From positions 1 to 64,000 of the forward strand of contig JADHRQ010000004.1 of NCBI GenBank assembly GCA_016777325.1: a stretch of DNA of 64,000 nt, written 5' to 3'. Below, piece after piece: positions 33,731-42,109 of this stretch. The DNA comes from Flavobacteriales bacterium. Lineage in GTDB: Bacteria > Bacteroidota > Bacteroidia > Flavobacteriales > Flavobacteriaceae. A model generated the notes under the pieces. The model was not told the DNA's origin. It searched no databases and saw only the letters and a list, made by a program, of their open reading frames with translations. Both the position numbers and the translations under genes were made by a program. Numbering within the stretch: the first letter of the stretch is position 1; the number at the start of each line of letters is the position of its first letter.

Positions 33731-34543
33731 ATGAAAGTATCAATTCAAGGAATTAAAGGATCATTCCACCATATGGTAGCAAATAATTATTTTGATTCGT
33801 TTGAATTAAATGAGTGCTCAACATTTGAGAGTCTTGTAAAATCTGTAGTAGATACAGAATCTGAATATGGGATAATGGCTATAGAAAATTCAATTGCAGG
33901 CTCTATTCTTCCAAATTATGCTCTTATTGATGAATATAATCTGTCGATAATAGGAGAACACAGTATAAATATTGATCATAATTTAATGTGTCTCCCAAAT
34001 CAAAACATTAAGGAAATTAAAGAAGTTCACTCCCATCCAATGGCACTATTGCAATGTTCTAAGTTTTTTAGTAATTACCCTCATATTAAATTAATAGAAA
34101 GTGAAGATACAGCTCTATATGCTAAATATATAAGAGATAATGAAATTAGAAATGTAGCAGCAATTGCAAGTTTAGAAGCATCTAAAATATACACTTTACA
34201 AATCCTAGAAACATCTATTCAAACTATTAAAAACAATAAAACACGATTTGTAATTCTTGAGAAGATAAAAAAAAATAAACCTGACTTTGATAAGGCTGCT
34301 CTTAAATTTATTCTTGACCATAAAAGAGGAAGCTTAGCTACAGTACTGAATATGATGAGTGACTGTAATTTAAATCTTACTAAGATTCAGTCTTTACCTG
34401 TTATTCAAACTCCGGGTAAATATGCATTCTTTGTTGATGTCACTTTTAAATCAACTGAAAATTATAAAAAAGCAATAAAAATTATTGAATTAATGGCTCA
34501 AGAGTTTAAAATTTTAGGAGAGTATAAATATCAAAAATCATGA
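33731..34543 (+). CDS. pheA: Prephenate dehydratase
   Basis: Converts prephenate to phenylpyruvate, the precursor of phenylalanine. The catalytic domain (1-180) shows GIKGSFHHMVA, EYGIMAIENSIAGSI, HSHPMALLQCSKF and the catalytic NNKTRF (TRF at 171-173). A C-terminal ACT domain (about 190-270) would normally carry ESRP for phenylalanine binding; here the matching residues are QSLP (220-223). Feedback by Phe at this site may be weak or altered. The chorismate mutase is supplied by the fusion gene downstream. First gene of the operon behind the attenuator; overlaps tyrA by 4 bases. Confidence 0.95.
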   Translation: MKVSIQGIKGSFHHMVANNYFDSFELNECSTFESLVKSVVDTESEYGIMAIENSIAGSILPNYALIDEYNLSIIGEHSINIDHNLMCLPNQNIKEIKEVHSHPMALLQCSKFFSNYPHIKLIESEDTALYAKYIRDNEIRNVAAIASLEASKIYTLQILETSIQTIKNNKTRFVILEKIKKNKPDFDKAALKFILDHKRGSLATVLNMMSDCNLNLTKIQSLPVIQTPGKYAFFVDVTFKSTENYKKAIKIIELMAQEFKILGEYKYQKS

Positions 34544-35388
34544 AAATTGGTATAATAGGTTTAGGTTTAATAGGTGGATCAATTGCTTTGAAATTAAAAG
34601 AAGTAAATAATAACTTTATTATTTATGGTTTTGATCAGAATATTGATTCACTTGAATACTCTTTAAAAAATCAAATTATCGATAAGAGATTTAATCCTGA
34701 ATCATTAATAGATTTTGATTATATATTTCTTGCAATACCAGTTGAATCTATTAAAAAACAACTTAAAATTATTCTAGATAAAATATCAAAACAAACATTA
34801 GTTATTGATTTAGGATCAACGAAATATCAAATTTGTAATTCAGTTAAAACACACGATAAAAGAGCAAATTTTTTAGCTGCTCACCCAATAGCTGGGACAG
34901 AGTTCTCTGGCCCTGTTGCTGCTCATAAAGATTTGTTTACTAATAAAGTTATGATTCTATGTGAAACTGAAAACACAAATTCATCTCTACTTTTAAGTGC
35001 AATTGAAATTTTTCAAAAATTAGGAATGAAAATCAAGAGAATGGATTCTCTAGAACACGATAAACATATTGCTTATGTATCCCATTTGTCTCATATTTCA
35101 TCATTTATGCTGGGTAAAACAGTAATGGATAAAGAGGATGATCAACAGACAATTTATGATATGGCAGGAAGTGGGTTTGAATCAACTGTAAGGTTGGCAA
35201 AGAGTTCTCCTGAAATGTGGTCTTCAATTTTTATTGAAAACAAAAATAATATTATTGAATCTCTTGAGGAATACATATTAAATATTAATAATTTTAAAAA
35301 ATTAATAGAAAGTGGAGATCAAGAAAATCTTAATACTGAGATGAAAAAAATTAATGGTATAAGAGAAATTTTAAAAGGAATTAATTAG
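34540..35388 (+). CDS. tyrA: Prephenate dehydrogenase
   Basis: Oxidises and decarboxylates prephenate to 4-hydroxyphenylpyruvate with NAD(P), the tyrosine branch. The nucleotide-binding GLGLIGGS is at residues 7-14. HPIAGTEFSGP and HDKHIAYVSHLSHISSF are the substrate-site blocks typical of the family. The length of 282 aa indicates no fused chorismate mutase or ACT domain. The start forms an ATGA overlap with pheA, and it is followed after 6 bases by the DAHP synthase fusion. Confidence 0.95.
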   Translation: MKIGIIGLGLIGGSIALKLKEVNNNFIIYGFDQNIDSLEYSLKNQIIDKRFNPESLIDFDYIFLAIPVESIKKQLKIILDKISKQTLVIDLGSTKYQICNSVKTHDKRANFLAAHPIAGTEFSGPVAAHKDLFTNKVMILCETENTNSSLLLSAIEIFQKLGMKIKRMDSLEHDKHIAYVSHLSHISSFMLGKTVMDKEDDQQTIYDMAGSGFESTVRLAKSSPEMWSSIFIENKNNIIESLEEYILNINNFKKLIESGDQENLNTEMKKINGIREILKGIN

Positions 35389-35394
35389 AAAATT

Positions 35395-36477
35395 ATGGAA
35401 AATAAAAAAGAATATAGAAATTGGCTTGAACAGATGAACTTAGATCATCCACTTGTAATCGCAGGTCCGTGTAGTGCGGAAACTGAAGAACAAGTTTTAA
35501 AAATTGCCCATCAACTTAAAGATACCAATGTTTCGGCATATAGAGCAGGAATTTGGAAGCCACGAACAAGACCTGGTATGTTTGAAGGAGTTGGCGCAAT
35601 CGGATTAAATTGGTTAGAAAAAGTCAAAGAAGAAACAGGTTTATTAACTGCTATAGAAGTTGCAAATTCTGTCCATGTTGATTTAGCATTAAAACATAAT
35701 ATTGATATTTTATGGATTGGAGCAAGATCAACAGTAAGCCCATTTATTGTTCAAGAAATTGCAGATGCTTTAAAGGGAACAGACAAAACAGTTTTAATAA
35801 AAAACCCAGTTAATCCTGATTTAGCTCTTTGGATGGGAGGAGTTGAAAGAATATATTCAGCAGATATTAAAAATATTGGAGTTATTCATAGAGGCTTTTC
35901 TTCATATGATAAATCTAAATACAGAAATAATCCAGAATGGCAGATTGCTGTTGAATTTCAAAATAATTTCCCAGATATTCCTCTAATTTGTGACCCTTCT
36001 CATATAGCTGGTAAAAGAGACTTAATTTATGATTTAAGTCAAACCTCTCTGGATCTTAATTATGATGGTTTAATGATTGAATCTCATTGGGATCCTGATA
36101 ATGCATGGAGTGATGCTGCACAACAGGTTACCCCAAAACGTTTAATACAAATAATTAAAGATCTTGAAATAAGAGATAAGACTTTTCAAGGAGAAGATTA
36201 TCAAAATCAATTAAATAACTTAAGATCTCAAATTGATGTTGCAGATCAAAATTTATTGACAACTTTAGGAAAGAGAATGAAAGTTGCAAAGAATATAGGT
36301 AAATTAAAATCTGACAACAATGTAGCAATTCTCCAAAATAAAAGATGGAATGAAATTTTAGGAAAAATGATATTAGATGGAGAAGATCATGGCTTAAGTG
36401 AAGAATTTATTCTTAAATTTTTTAAAGCAATACATCAAGAATCAATTAATAATCAAAAAAAAATTTTAAATAAATAA
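35395..36477 (+). CDS. Bifunctional DAHP synthase / chorismate mutase
   Basis: A fusion of the first shikimate enzyme and chorismate mutase (360 aa). Residues 1 to about 265 are a type I-beta DAHP synthase: LVIAGPCSAETEEQ, YRAGIWKPRTRPGMFEG, ARSTVSPF, CDPSHIAGKR and MIESHWDPDNAWSDA. From about 270 a type II (AroQ) chorismate mutase follows, with the NNLRSQIDVADQNLLTTLGKR helix and further helices to 355. In Bacteroidota this fusion supplies prephenate directly for the PheA and TyrA encoded just upstream. It has no separate ACT domain. Confidence 0.95.
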   Translation: MENKKEYRNWLEQMNLDHPLVIAGPCSAETEEQVLKIAHQLKDTNVSAYRAGIWKPRTRPGMFEGVGAIGLNWLEKVKEETGLLTAIEVANSVHVDLALKHNIDILWIGARSTVSPFIVQEIADALKGTDKTVLIKNPVNPDLALWMGGVERIYSADIKNIGVIHRGFSSYDKSKYRNNPEWQIAVEFQNNFPDIPLICDPSHIAGKRDLIYDLSQTSLDLNYDGLMIESHWDPDNAWSDAAQQVTPKRLIQIIKDLEIRDKTFQGEDYQNQLNNLRSQIDVADQNLLTTLGKRMKVAKNIGKLKSDNNVAILQNKRWNEILGKMILDGEDHGLSEEFILKFFKAIHQESINNQKKILNK

Positions 36478-36484
36478 TCTAAAA

Positions 36485-37666
36485 ATGTTATCAGACAAAA
36501 TTAATTCATTACCAATTTCACAAACGGTAGCAATGACTGCTAAAGCTCATGATCTAAAAAACAAAGGTGTAGATGTAATAACTTTAAGTGCAGGAGAGCC
36601 TGACTTTAATATTCCGGATTACATTAAACAGGCAGCTATAGATGCTATAAATGAAAATTATCATAAATATTCTCCAGTTGATGGATTTTTAGATCTTAAA
36701 AAAGCAATTTGTAAAAAATTCAAAAGAGATAATAACCTTGATTATGACATTGATCAAATTGTAGTTTCTACTGGTGCAAAACAGTCAATAGCTAATGTTT
36801 GTATGTCTCTTATAAATAAAGGTGATGAAGTTGTTATTCCAACTCCTTATTGGGTTAGTTATAGTGCTATGGTTTCTCTTGCAGATGGAATTCCTGTATT
36901 TGTTCATCCTGCTGAAGATGCAAATTATAAAATAACTGCAGATCAACTTGAATCTGCAATTACAGATAAAACAAAAATGATAATGTTTAATTCACCAAAT
37001 AATCCAAGTGGTTCAGTTTTTAGTGAAGAAGAATATTTAGAATTTTCAAAAGTTTTACAAAAATATCCTGATATAATCGTTGTTTCAGATGAAATATATG
37101 AACACATAAATTATGACTCTAAAAGTGTAAGTTTTGCCAGTTTACCAGGAATGTATGAAAGAACAGTAACTGTAAATGGAATATCTAAAGCATTTGCGAT
37201 GACAGGTTGGAGAATAGGCTATCTAGCAGCTCCAAAAATTTTAGCTAAAGCATGCAATAAAATGCAAGGTCAAATTACAAGTGGAGCCAATTGTATAGCA
37301 CAAAGAGCAACTATAAAAGCATTAGAAGAATCTCCAGATAGAATTCAATATATGGTTGATGAATTTAAAATTAGAAGGGATTTAATAATTGACCTAGTTA
37401 ATCAGATTAATGGATTTGAAATCAAGTACCCACCTTCTGGGGCATTCTATATCTTTCCTGAAGTCTCAAATTTATTTGGAAAAACATTTAAAGGAGAAAT
37501 TGTAAGTAATGCTAATGATTTGTCAATGCTAATTCTTGAAAAAGCTCATGTAGCTACTGTCCCTGGAGACGCTTTTGGCTATCCAAACTGTATAAGAATA
37601 TCATATTCTGCATCTAAAGAACAAATAGTGGAAGCTATTAGAAGAATTAAAGATCTTTTATCTTGA
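36485..37666 (+). CDS. Aspartate/aromatic aminotransferase
   Basis: A class I PLP aminotransferase (393 aa, I-gamma subgroup). Marks include LSAGEPDFNIPDYI, the YSPVDG segment, STGAKQSIANV, SPNNPSG (170-176), and VNGISKAFAMTGWRIGY with PLP Lys235 and Arg243. In this operon it most likely makes phenylalanine and tyrosine from their keto acids, or aspartate; family members often do both. It overlaps rsmG by 4 bases. Confidence 0.93.
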   Translation: MLSDKINSLPISQTVAMTAKAHDLKNKGVDVITLSAGEPDFNIPDYIKQAAIDAINENYHKYSPVDGFLDLKKAICKKFKRDNNLDYDIDQIVVSTGAKQSIANVCMSLINKGDEVVIPTPYWVSYSAMVSLADGIPVFVHPAEDANYKITADQLESAITDKTKMIMFNSPNNPSGSVFSEEEYLEFSKVLQKYPDIIVVSDEIYEHINYDSKSVSFASLPGMYERTVTVNGISKAFAMTGWRIGYLAAPKILAKACNKMQGQITSGANCIAQRATIKALEESPDRIQYMVDEFKIRRDLIIDLVNQINGFEIKYPPSGAFYIFPEVSNLFGKTFKGEIVSNANDLSMLILEKAHVATVPGDAFGYPNCIRISYSASKEQIVEAIRRIKDLLS

Positions 37667-38286
37667 TTGACTTAAAGAAAAAATTTCCAAATTTATCTAA
37701 AGAGCAAATAGAAAAACTTAATAAGTTAATACCATTATATACTGATTGGAACAGTAAAGTAAATCTGATCTCAAGACGAGATATTGATAATCTATTTACT
37801 AACCATATCCTACATTCTTTAGCAATTGGAAAAATAATTAATTTTAAAGATAGATCAGATGTTCTTGATGTAGGAACAGGAGGAGGCTTTCCTGGTATTC
37901 CACTTTCTATACTTTTCCCAAATGTTAATTTTACTTTATTAGATAGCATCGGGAAAAAAATCAAAGTTGTAGATGCAATTTCTTATAATTTATCACTTAA
38001 GAATATTAGAACAGTTAATGATAGAGTAGAAAATCATTTTGATAAATACGATTTTGTACTTTCAAGGGCTGTTTCAAGAATGAATAAATTTTATTCAATG
38101 GTTGGTAAAAACATTAACTTAAAATCTTTGAATAAATTACCAAATGGTATTATTTCTTTAAAAGGTGGAGATCTTGAAAATGAATTAAAAGAATTTAACA
38201 ATAAAAAGGTTTATGAAATCTCAGAATTTTTTCATGAAGACTTTTTTGAAACTAAAAAAATTGTTTTTATACCTTACTCAAATTAG
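37663..38286 (+). CDS. rsmG: 16S rRNA (guanine-527-N7) methyltransferase
   Basis: Methylates G527 of 16S rRNA using SAM; loss of the enzyme gives low-level streptomycin resistance in other bacteria. The SAM-binding motif DVGTGGGFPGIPLSI is clear, preceded by NLISRRDIDNLFTNHILHSL, which is typical of the family, and followed by SRAVSRMNKF. The length of 207 aa is standard. It starts with TTG at 37663, overlapping the aminotransferase stop, so it belongs to the same transcript although unrelated in function. Confidence 0.94.
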   Translation: MIDLKKKFPNLSKEQIEKLNKLIPLYTDWNSKVNLISRRDIDNLFTNHILHSLAIGKIINFKDRSDVLDVGTGGGFPGIPLSILFPNVNFTLLDSIGKKIKVVDAISYNLSLKNIRTVNDRVENHFDKYDFVLSRAVSRMNKFYSMVGKNINLKSLNKLPNGIISLKGGDLENELKEFNNKKVYEISEFFHEDFFETKKIVFIPYSN

Positions 38287-38297
38287 ATTTAAAATTT

Positions 38298-39017
38298 ATG
38301 AATTTTTTTAAACAAACTTTCGTTATCATTTTATTAGTACTAATAAGTGGTTGTAATTCTAAATCTAAAAATCATGAAGAAAAACCAAAACCTGATCAAC
38401 AATTAAAACTGTCCGTAAAAAAAGAAATAGATCAGTTTGATGAAAAAGAGAATGATAAATTTTTATTGACAGATAATAATGTAATCAATTTTTTATTTGA
38501 TTATGAAAAAAATAATAAGGAAAACCTCGTTAGAATCTTCACACAATTTGGCAATATTGACATTCAGTTATTTGATAATACTCCATATCATAGATCTAAT
38601 TTTATTTACTTAACTAAAAAAAAATATTTTGATGGCACTCAATTTTATAGAGTTATTAATGACTTTGTAATACAGGCTGGGAATAGTGATAACATAAAGA
38701 TTTCCGAAAAGAGAAGGGAGATAGGAAAGTACCTTCTGCCAAATGATTTTGATAAAGGACATACTCATCAAAGAGGTATGGTAAGCATGCCAAGTAGCTC
38801 TGTAGATAATCCATATAAAATGGCATCACCATTTGAATTTTTTATAGTTCAAAAAAAAGATGGAGCTCATCATTTAGATGGAAGTTATACTATCTTTGGA
38901 AAAGTAGTAGATGGTATGAAAACTGTAGATCAAATTGCAAATCTGCCAACTGATGACAGAGATTGGCCATTCAATAATGTTTATATAAACAGAGTTGAAA
39001 TTATTAATAACAATTAA
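38298..39017 (+). CDS. Cyclophilin-type peptidyl-prolyl isomerase, lipoprotein
   Basis: A periplasmic folding helper (239 aa). The signal ends with lipobox ISGC, giving lipidated Cys19 or so, followed by a charged linker of about 50 residues. The cyclophilin domain runs from about residue 78: RIFTQFGNIDIQLFDNTPYHRSNFIYL, then FDGTQFYRVINDFVIQAG, RGMVSMPSSS, and DGSYTIFGKVVDGM. The conserved Arg in FYRV is present. It lies 11 bases after rsmG and is convergent with the P5C dehydrogenase gene. Confidence 0.92.
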   Translation: MNFFKQTFVIILLVLISGCNSKSKNHEEKPKPDQQLKLSVKKEIDQFDEKENDKFLLTDNNVINFLFDYEKNNKENLVRIFTQFGNIDIQLFDNTPYHRSNFIYLTKKKYFDGTQFYRVINDFVIQAGNSDNIKISEKRREIGKYLLPNDFDKGHTHQRGMVSMPSSSVDNPYKMASPFEFFIVQKKDGAHHLDGSYTIFGKVVDGMKTVDQIANLPTDDRDWPFNNVYINRVEIINNN

Positions 39018-39021
39018 TTAT

Positions 39022-40647
39022 CTAGCCCATAAATGGGTATTTAAAATCTTTAGCAGGAAGAAAAGTTTCTTTAATTAATCTAGGAGATGCCCATCTTAAG
39101 AGATTAAGGTAAGAACCTGCTTTATCATTTGTCCCAGACCCTCTTGCACCACCAAATGGTTGTTGACCTACAACCGCTCCAGTACACTTATCATTAATAT
39201 AAAAATTACCTGCACAATTTTGAAGTTTATCTACAGCATCGCTAAGTATATATCTGTCTTCGCAGAAAACTGCTCCAGTTAATGCATACTCAGAAGTTTC
39301 ATCAACAGTTTTAAGAGTTTCTTCCCATTGATCATCTTCATATTCATAAATTGTTACTACTGGTCCAAATAACTCAGTTTCCATTGAATAATAGTTTGGG
39401 TTAGATGTCTTAATAACTGTAGGTTCTATAAAATACCCCTGAGATTTGTCATATCCACCACCAATTGAAATTTCGGCATCCTTATCAACCTTAGCTTTTT
39501 CAATTACACTTACTAATTTATCAAATGAATTTTCATGAATAACAGCTGTCATAAAATTTTTAAAATCCTCAGGACTTCCCATTTTTATTTTACTAATACC
39601 AGATTTTAATTTTTCGAAAAACTCTTTAGATATTGATTTAGGAATATAAACTCTTGATGCAGCAGAACATTTTTGTCCTTGAAATTCAAATGCTCCTCTT
39701 ATAACTGCAGTAGATAATTCTTCAGTATCTGCAGAGTTATGAGCTACAATAAAATCTTTACCTCCTGTTTCACCAACAATTCTGGGATATGAATTATAAT
39801 TCTCAATATTATTTCCAATTTTTTTCCATAAACCTTTAAAAACTGATGTAGATCCAGTAAAATGAATTCCTGCAAAATCTTTTGAATCTAAAACTGTATT
39901 AGTAATCATTTCAGGATCTCCGTAAACTGCATTTATAACTCCATCTGGAAGTCCAGCTTCTCTAAACACATCAATAACAATTTTAGCAGAAAAAATCTGG
40001 TGATCACTAGGTTTCCATACTACAGTATTTCCCATCATCGCAGCACTGCCTGGAAGATTACCAGAGATTGCGGTAAAATTAAATGGAGTTATTGCATAAA
40101 CAAAACCCTCTAGAGGTCTATATCCAAGTCTATTCCAAACCCCTGGATCTGATTTTGGTTGTTGACTATATATGTGTTGCATGCTGTGAACATTAAACTT
40201 TAAAAAATCAACCAATTCACATGCTGCATCAATTTCAGCTTGAAAAATTGTTTTAGATTGAGCTAGCATTGTAGCAGCATTAATTCTATCTCTGTAAGGA
40301 CCAGCTACAAGCTCTGCAGCTTTTAAAAAAATGGCTGCTCTTTCTTCCCACTTCATATTTGCCCATTTATCTTTTGCATCCAAAGCAGATTTTATTGCTA
40401 ATTCAACATGTTTTTTTTCAGCTAAATAATATTTACCAAGAATATGTTTATGATCATGAGGAGAAGACATATTTGAGGTTTGAGAACTCTCAATAAACTT
40501 ACCACCAATCCACATTTTTACTTCAGTTTTAGAATCTTTAAGTTTTTTATAAGTAGCTAGAACTGATTCTTTTTCTGGACTACCCGGCATATATTCTTTT
40601 ATAGGTTCGTTTACTGGATTTGGAACATTAGCAATTGAGTTATTCAT
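39022..40647 (-). CDS. pruA: L-glutamate gamma-semialdehyde (P5C) dehydrogenase
   Basis: Oxidises glutamate semialdehyde from proline to glutamate with NAD+. This aldehyde dehydrogenase family protein (541 aa) has VGETGGKDFIVAH (active-site Glu region), the catalytic Cys in EFQGQKCSAASRVY, and the C-terminal KCTGAVVGQQPFGGARGSGTNDKAG. The closest branch is the eukaryote-like ALDH4A1 form common in Bacteroidota, not the PutA fusion. Proline dehydrogenase is not in the window. Its promoter region is shared with the divergent nqr operon. Confidence 0.94.
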   Translation of the reverse strand: MNNSIANVPNPVNEPIKEYMPGSPEKESVLATYKKLKDSKTEVKMWIGGKFIESSQTSNMSSPHDHKHILGKYYLAEKKHVELAIKSALDAKDKWANMKWEERAAIFLKAAELVAGPYRDRINAATMLAQSKTIFQAEIDAACELVDFLKFNVHSMQHIYSQQPKSDPGVWNRLGYRPLEGFVYAITPFNFTAISGNLPGSAAMMGNTVVWKPSDHQIFSAKIVIDVFREAGLPDGVINAVYGDPEMITNTVLDSKDFAGIHFTGSTSVFKGLWKKIGNNIENYNSYPRIVGETGGKDFIVAHNSADTEELSTAVIRGAFEFQGQKCSAASRVYIPKSISKEFFEKLKSGISKIKMGSPEDFKNFMTAVIHENSFDKLVSVIEKAKVDKDAEISIGGGYDKSQGYFIEPTVIKTSNPNYYSMETELFGPVVTIYEYEDDQWEETLKTVDETSEYALTGAVFCEDRYILSDAVDKLQNCAGNFYINDKCTGAVVGQQPFGGARGSGTNDKAGSYLNLLRWASPRLIKETFLPAKDFKYPFMG

Positions 40648-40664
40648 AACATAAATTTAGTTAT

Positions 40665-40736
40665 CAAATTTAATTTAAATTGATAATAATTTTAATAAAA
40701 ATACTTTTTTTTCTTAAAGTGTTTATAGTAAATTTG
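40665..40736. promoter_or_regulatory. Divergent pruA / nqr promoter region
   Basis: The minus strand reads TAAATTTG at 40672-40665 (for pruA, 18 bases before its ATG), and the plus strand reads TAAATTTG at 40729-40736 (for nqrA, 23 bases before its ATG). Both match the -7 consensus; neither has a clean TTG at -33. Bases 40663-40684 hold ATCAA and TTGAT arms around a 12-base AT core, a possible operator for an unknown regulator. Confidence 0.45.
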
Positions 40737-40759
40737 CAGTCACAAATTACTGATATTTC

Positions 40760-42109
40760 ATGTCTACAGACATAAGCATTAAAAACGGTGCTAATTTAAA
40801 TCTAAAAGGGCTAGCTTCAAAAGAACTTGAAGTTGCAAAAAAAAGCTTAACCTACGCTTTAAACCCTGACGACTTCTTTTCTCTAGTTCCACGTATGTTA
40901 GTAAAAGAAGGTGATAAAGTTTCTAAAGGTCAGCCAATTTTCCATGATAAAAATGATGAAACAATTTTGATTGTTTCTCCAGTTAGTGGAAAAGTTAAAG
41001 AAATTAGAAGAGGTGCAAAGAGAAAAATATTATATGTGATAATTAAGGCTGAAGGTGATGATGTAATAAAATTTGATATTCCAGAACTACAAAAAATCAC
41101 AAAAGAACAAATAATTAAACTTCTTAGTGATTCAGGATCATTAGCTTACATAAAACAAAGACCGTACAATATAATTGCAAAGCCTAGTAGATTGCCCAAA
41201 TCAATTTTTGTATCAACTCATTCTACAGCTCCATATGATGTTGACTATGATTTTTTATTGAGTAATAGATTAGATGATTTACAAACAGGTATCGATATTA
41301 TGAGTGCTATAATTGATAAACCAATCAATTTTTCAGTTACACATAAAAAAGATAGTAGTTTTAAAAATCTAAATAATGTGAAAATCTTTAATATCAAGGG
41401 TGCTCATCCTTCAGGAAATGAAAGTTTCCAAATAAATAAAATTGACCCTCTTAATTTTGGAGAAACTATTTGGGTAATTAAACCAGAAGATTTATCAAAT
41501 ATTGGAGCTTTTTTTAGTTCTGGTATTTTTTCTTCATCTAGAACTGTTGCCATATCGGGTGACTCATTAAAATCACCAAAATATTATAGCACTTGTATTG
41601 GAGCTTCAATTTCATCATTAATTAATAGTGATGAGATAAATGATATAAAGAATTATAGATTTATAAATGGTGATCCTTTGAGTGGATCAAAAGTTGAATA
41701 TTCTGAATTCTTAGGATTTTACAATAACTCTTTGAGTGTAATTGAAGAAGGAAATAATTATAGAATGCTTGGATGGCTTCCATTTATGTATAACTCTATT
41801 CCTAGTTTTTCAAAAACCTCACTTTCATGGTTATTAGGAGGTGCAAAAAAAGTTAATACAAATCTTAATGGTGAAGAGAGAGCTATTGTTGTAACAGGGG
41901 AAATGGAAAAATATTTCCCAATGGATATATTTCCAATGCAATTGATAAAAGCATGTATGAGAGGTGATATTGAGAAAATGGAATCTTTGGGTATTTATGA
42001 AGTTGTTCCAGAAGATTTTGGATTAGTTGATTTTTCTTGTACATCAAAAATTGAAACTCAAGAAATAATTAAAAGTGGAATAGAAATAATGTTAAAAGAA
42101 GTAGGATAA
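40760..42109 (+). CDS. nqrA: Na+-translocating NADH:quinone reductase subunit A
   Basis: Peripheral cytoplasmic subunit of Na+-NQR, the sodium-pumping entry point of the respiratory chain. The 449-aa protein has the typical barrel-sandwich-like N terminus (KEGDKVSKGQPIFHDK then VSPVSGKVKEIRRGAKRKI) and the later TCIGASISSL and YFPMDIFPMQLIKACMRGD blocks. It opens a six-gene operon nqrABCDEF with apbE, all overlapping or nearly so. It overlaps nqrB by one base. Confidence 0.96.
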   Translation: MSTDISIKNGANLNLKGLASKELEVAKKSLTYALNPDDFFSLVPRMLVKEGDKVSKGQPIFHDKNDETILIVSPVSGKVKEIRRGAKRKILYVIIKAEGDDVIKFDIPELQKITKEQIIKLLSDSGSLAYIKQRPYNIIAKPSRLPKSIFVSTHSTAPYDVDYDFLLSNRLDDLQTGIDIMSAIIDKPINFSVTHKKDSSFKNLNNVKIFNIKGAHPSGNESFQINKIDPLNFGETIWVIKPEDLSNIGAFFSSGIFSSSRTVAISGDSLKSPKYYSTCIGASISSLINSDEINDIKNYRFINGDPLSGSKVEYSEFLGFYNNSLSVIEEGNNYRMLGWLPFMYNSIPSFSKTSLSWLLGGAKKVNTNLNGEERAIVVTGEMEKYFPMDIFPMQLIKACMRGDIEKMESLGIYEVVPEDFGLVDFSCTSKIETQEIIKSGIEIMLKEVG

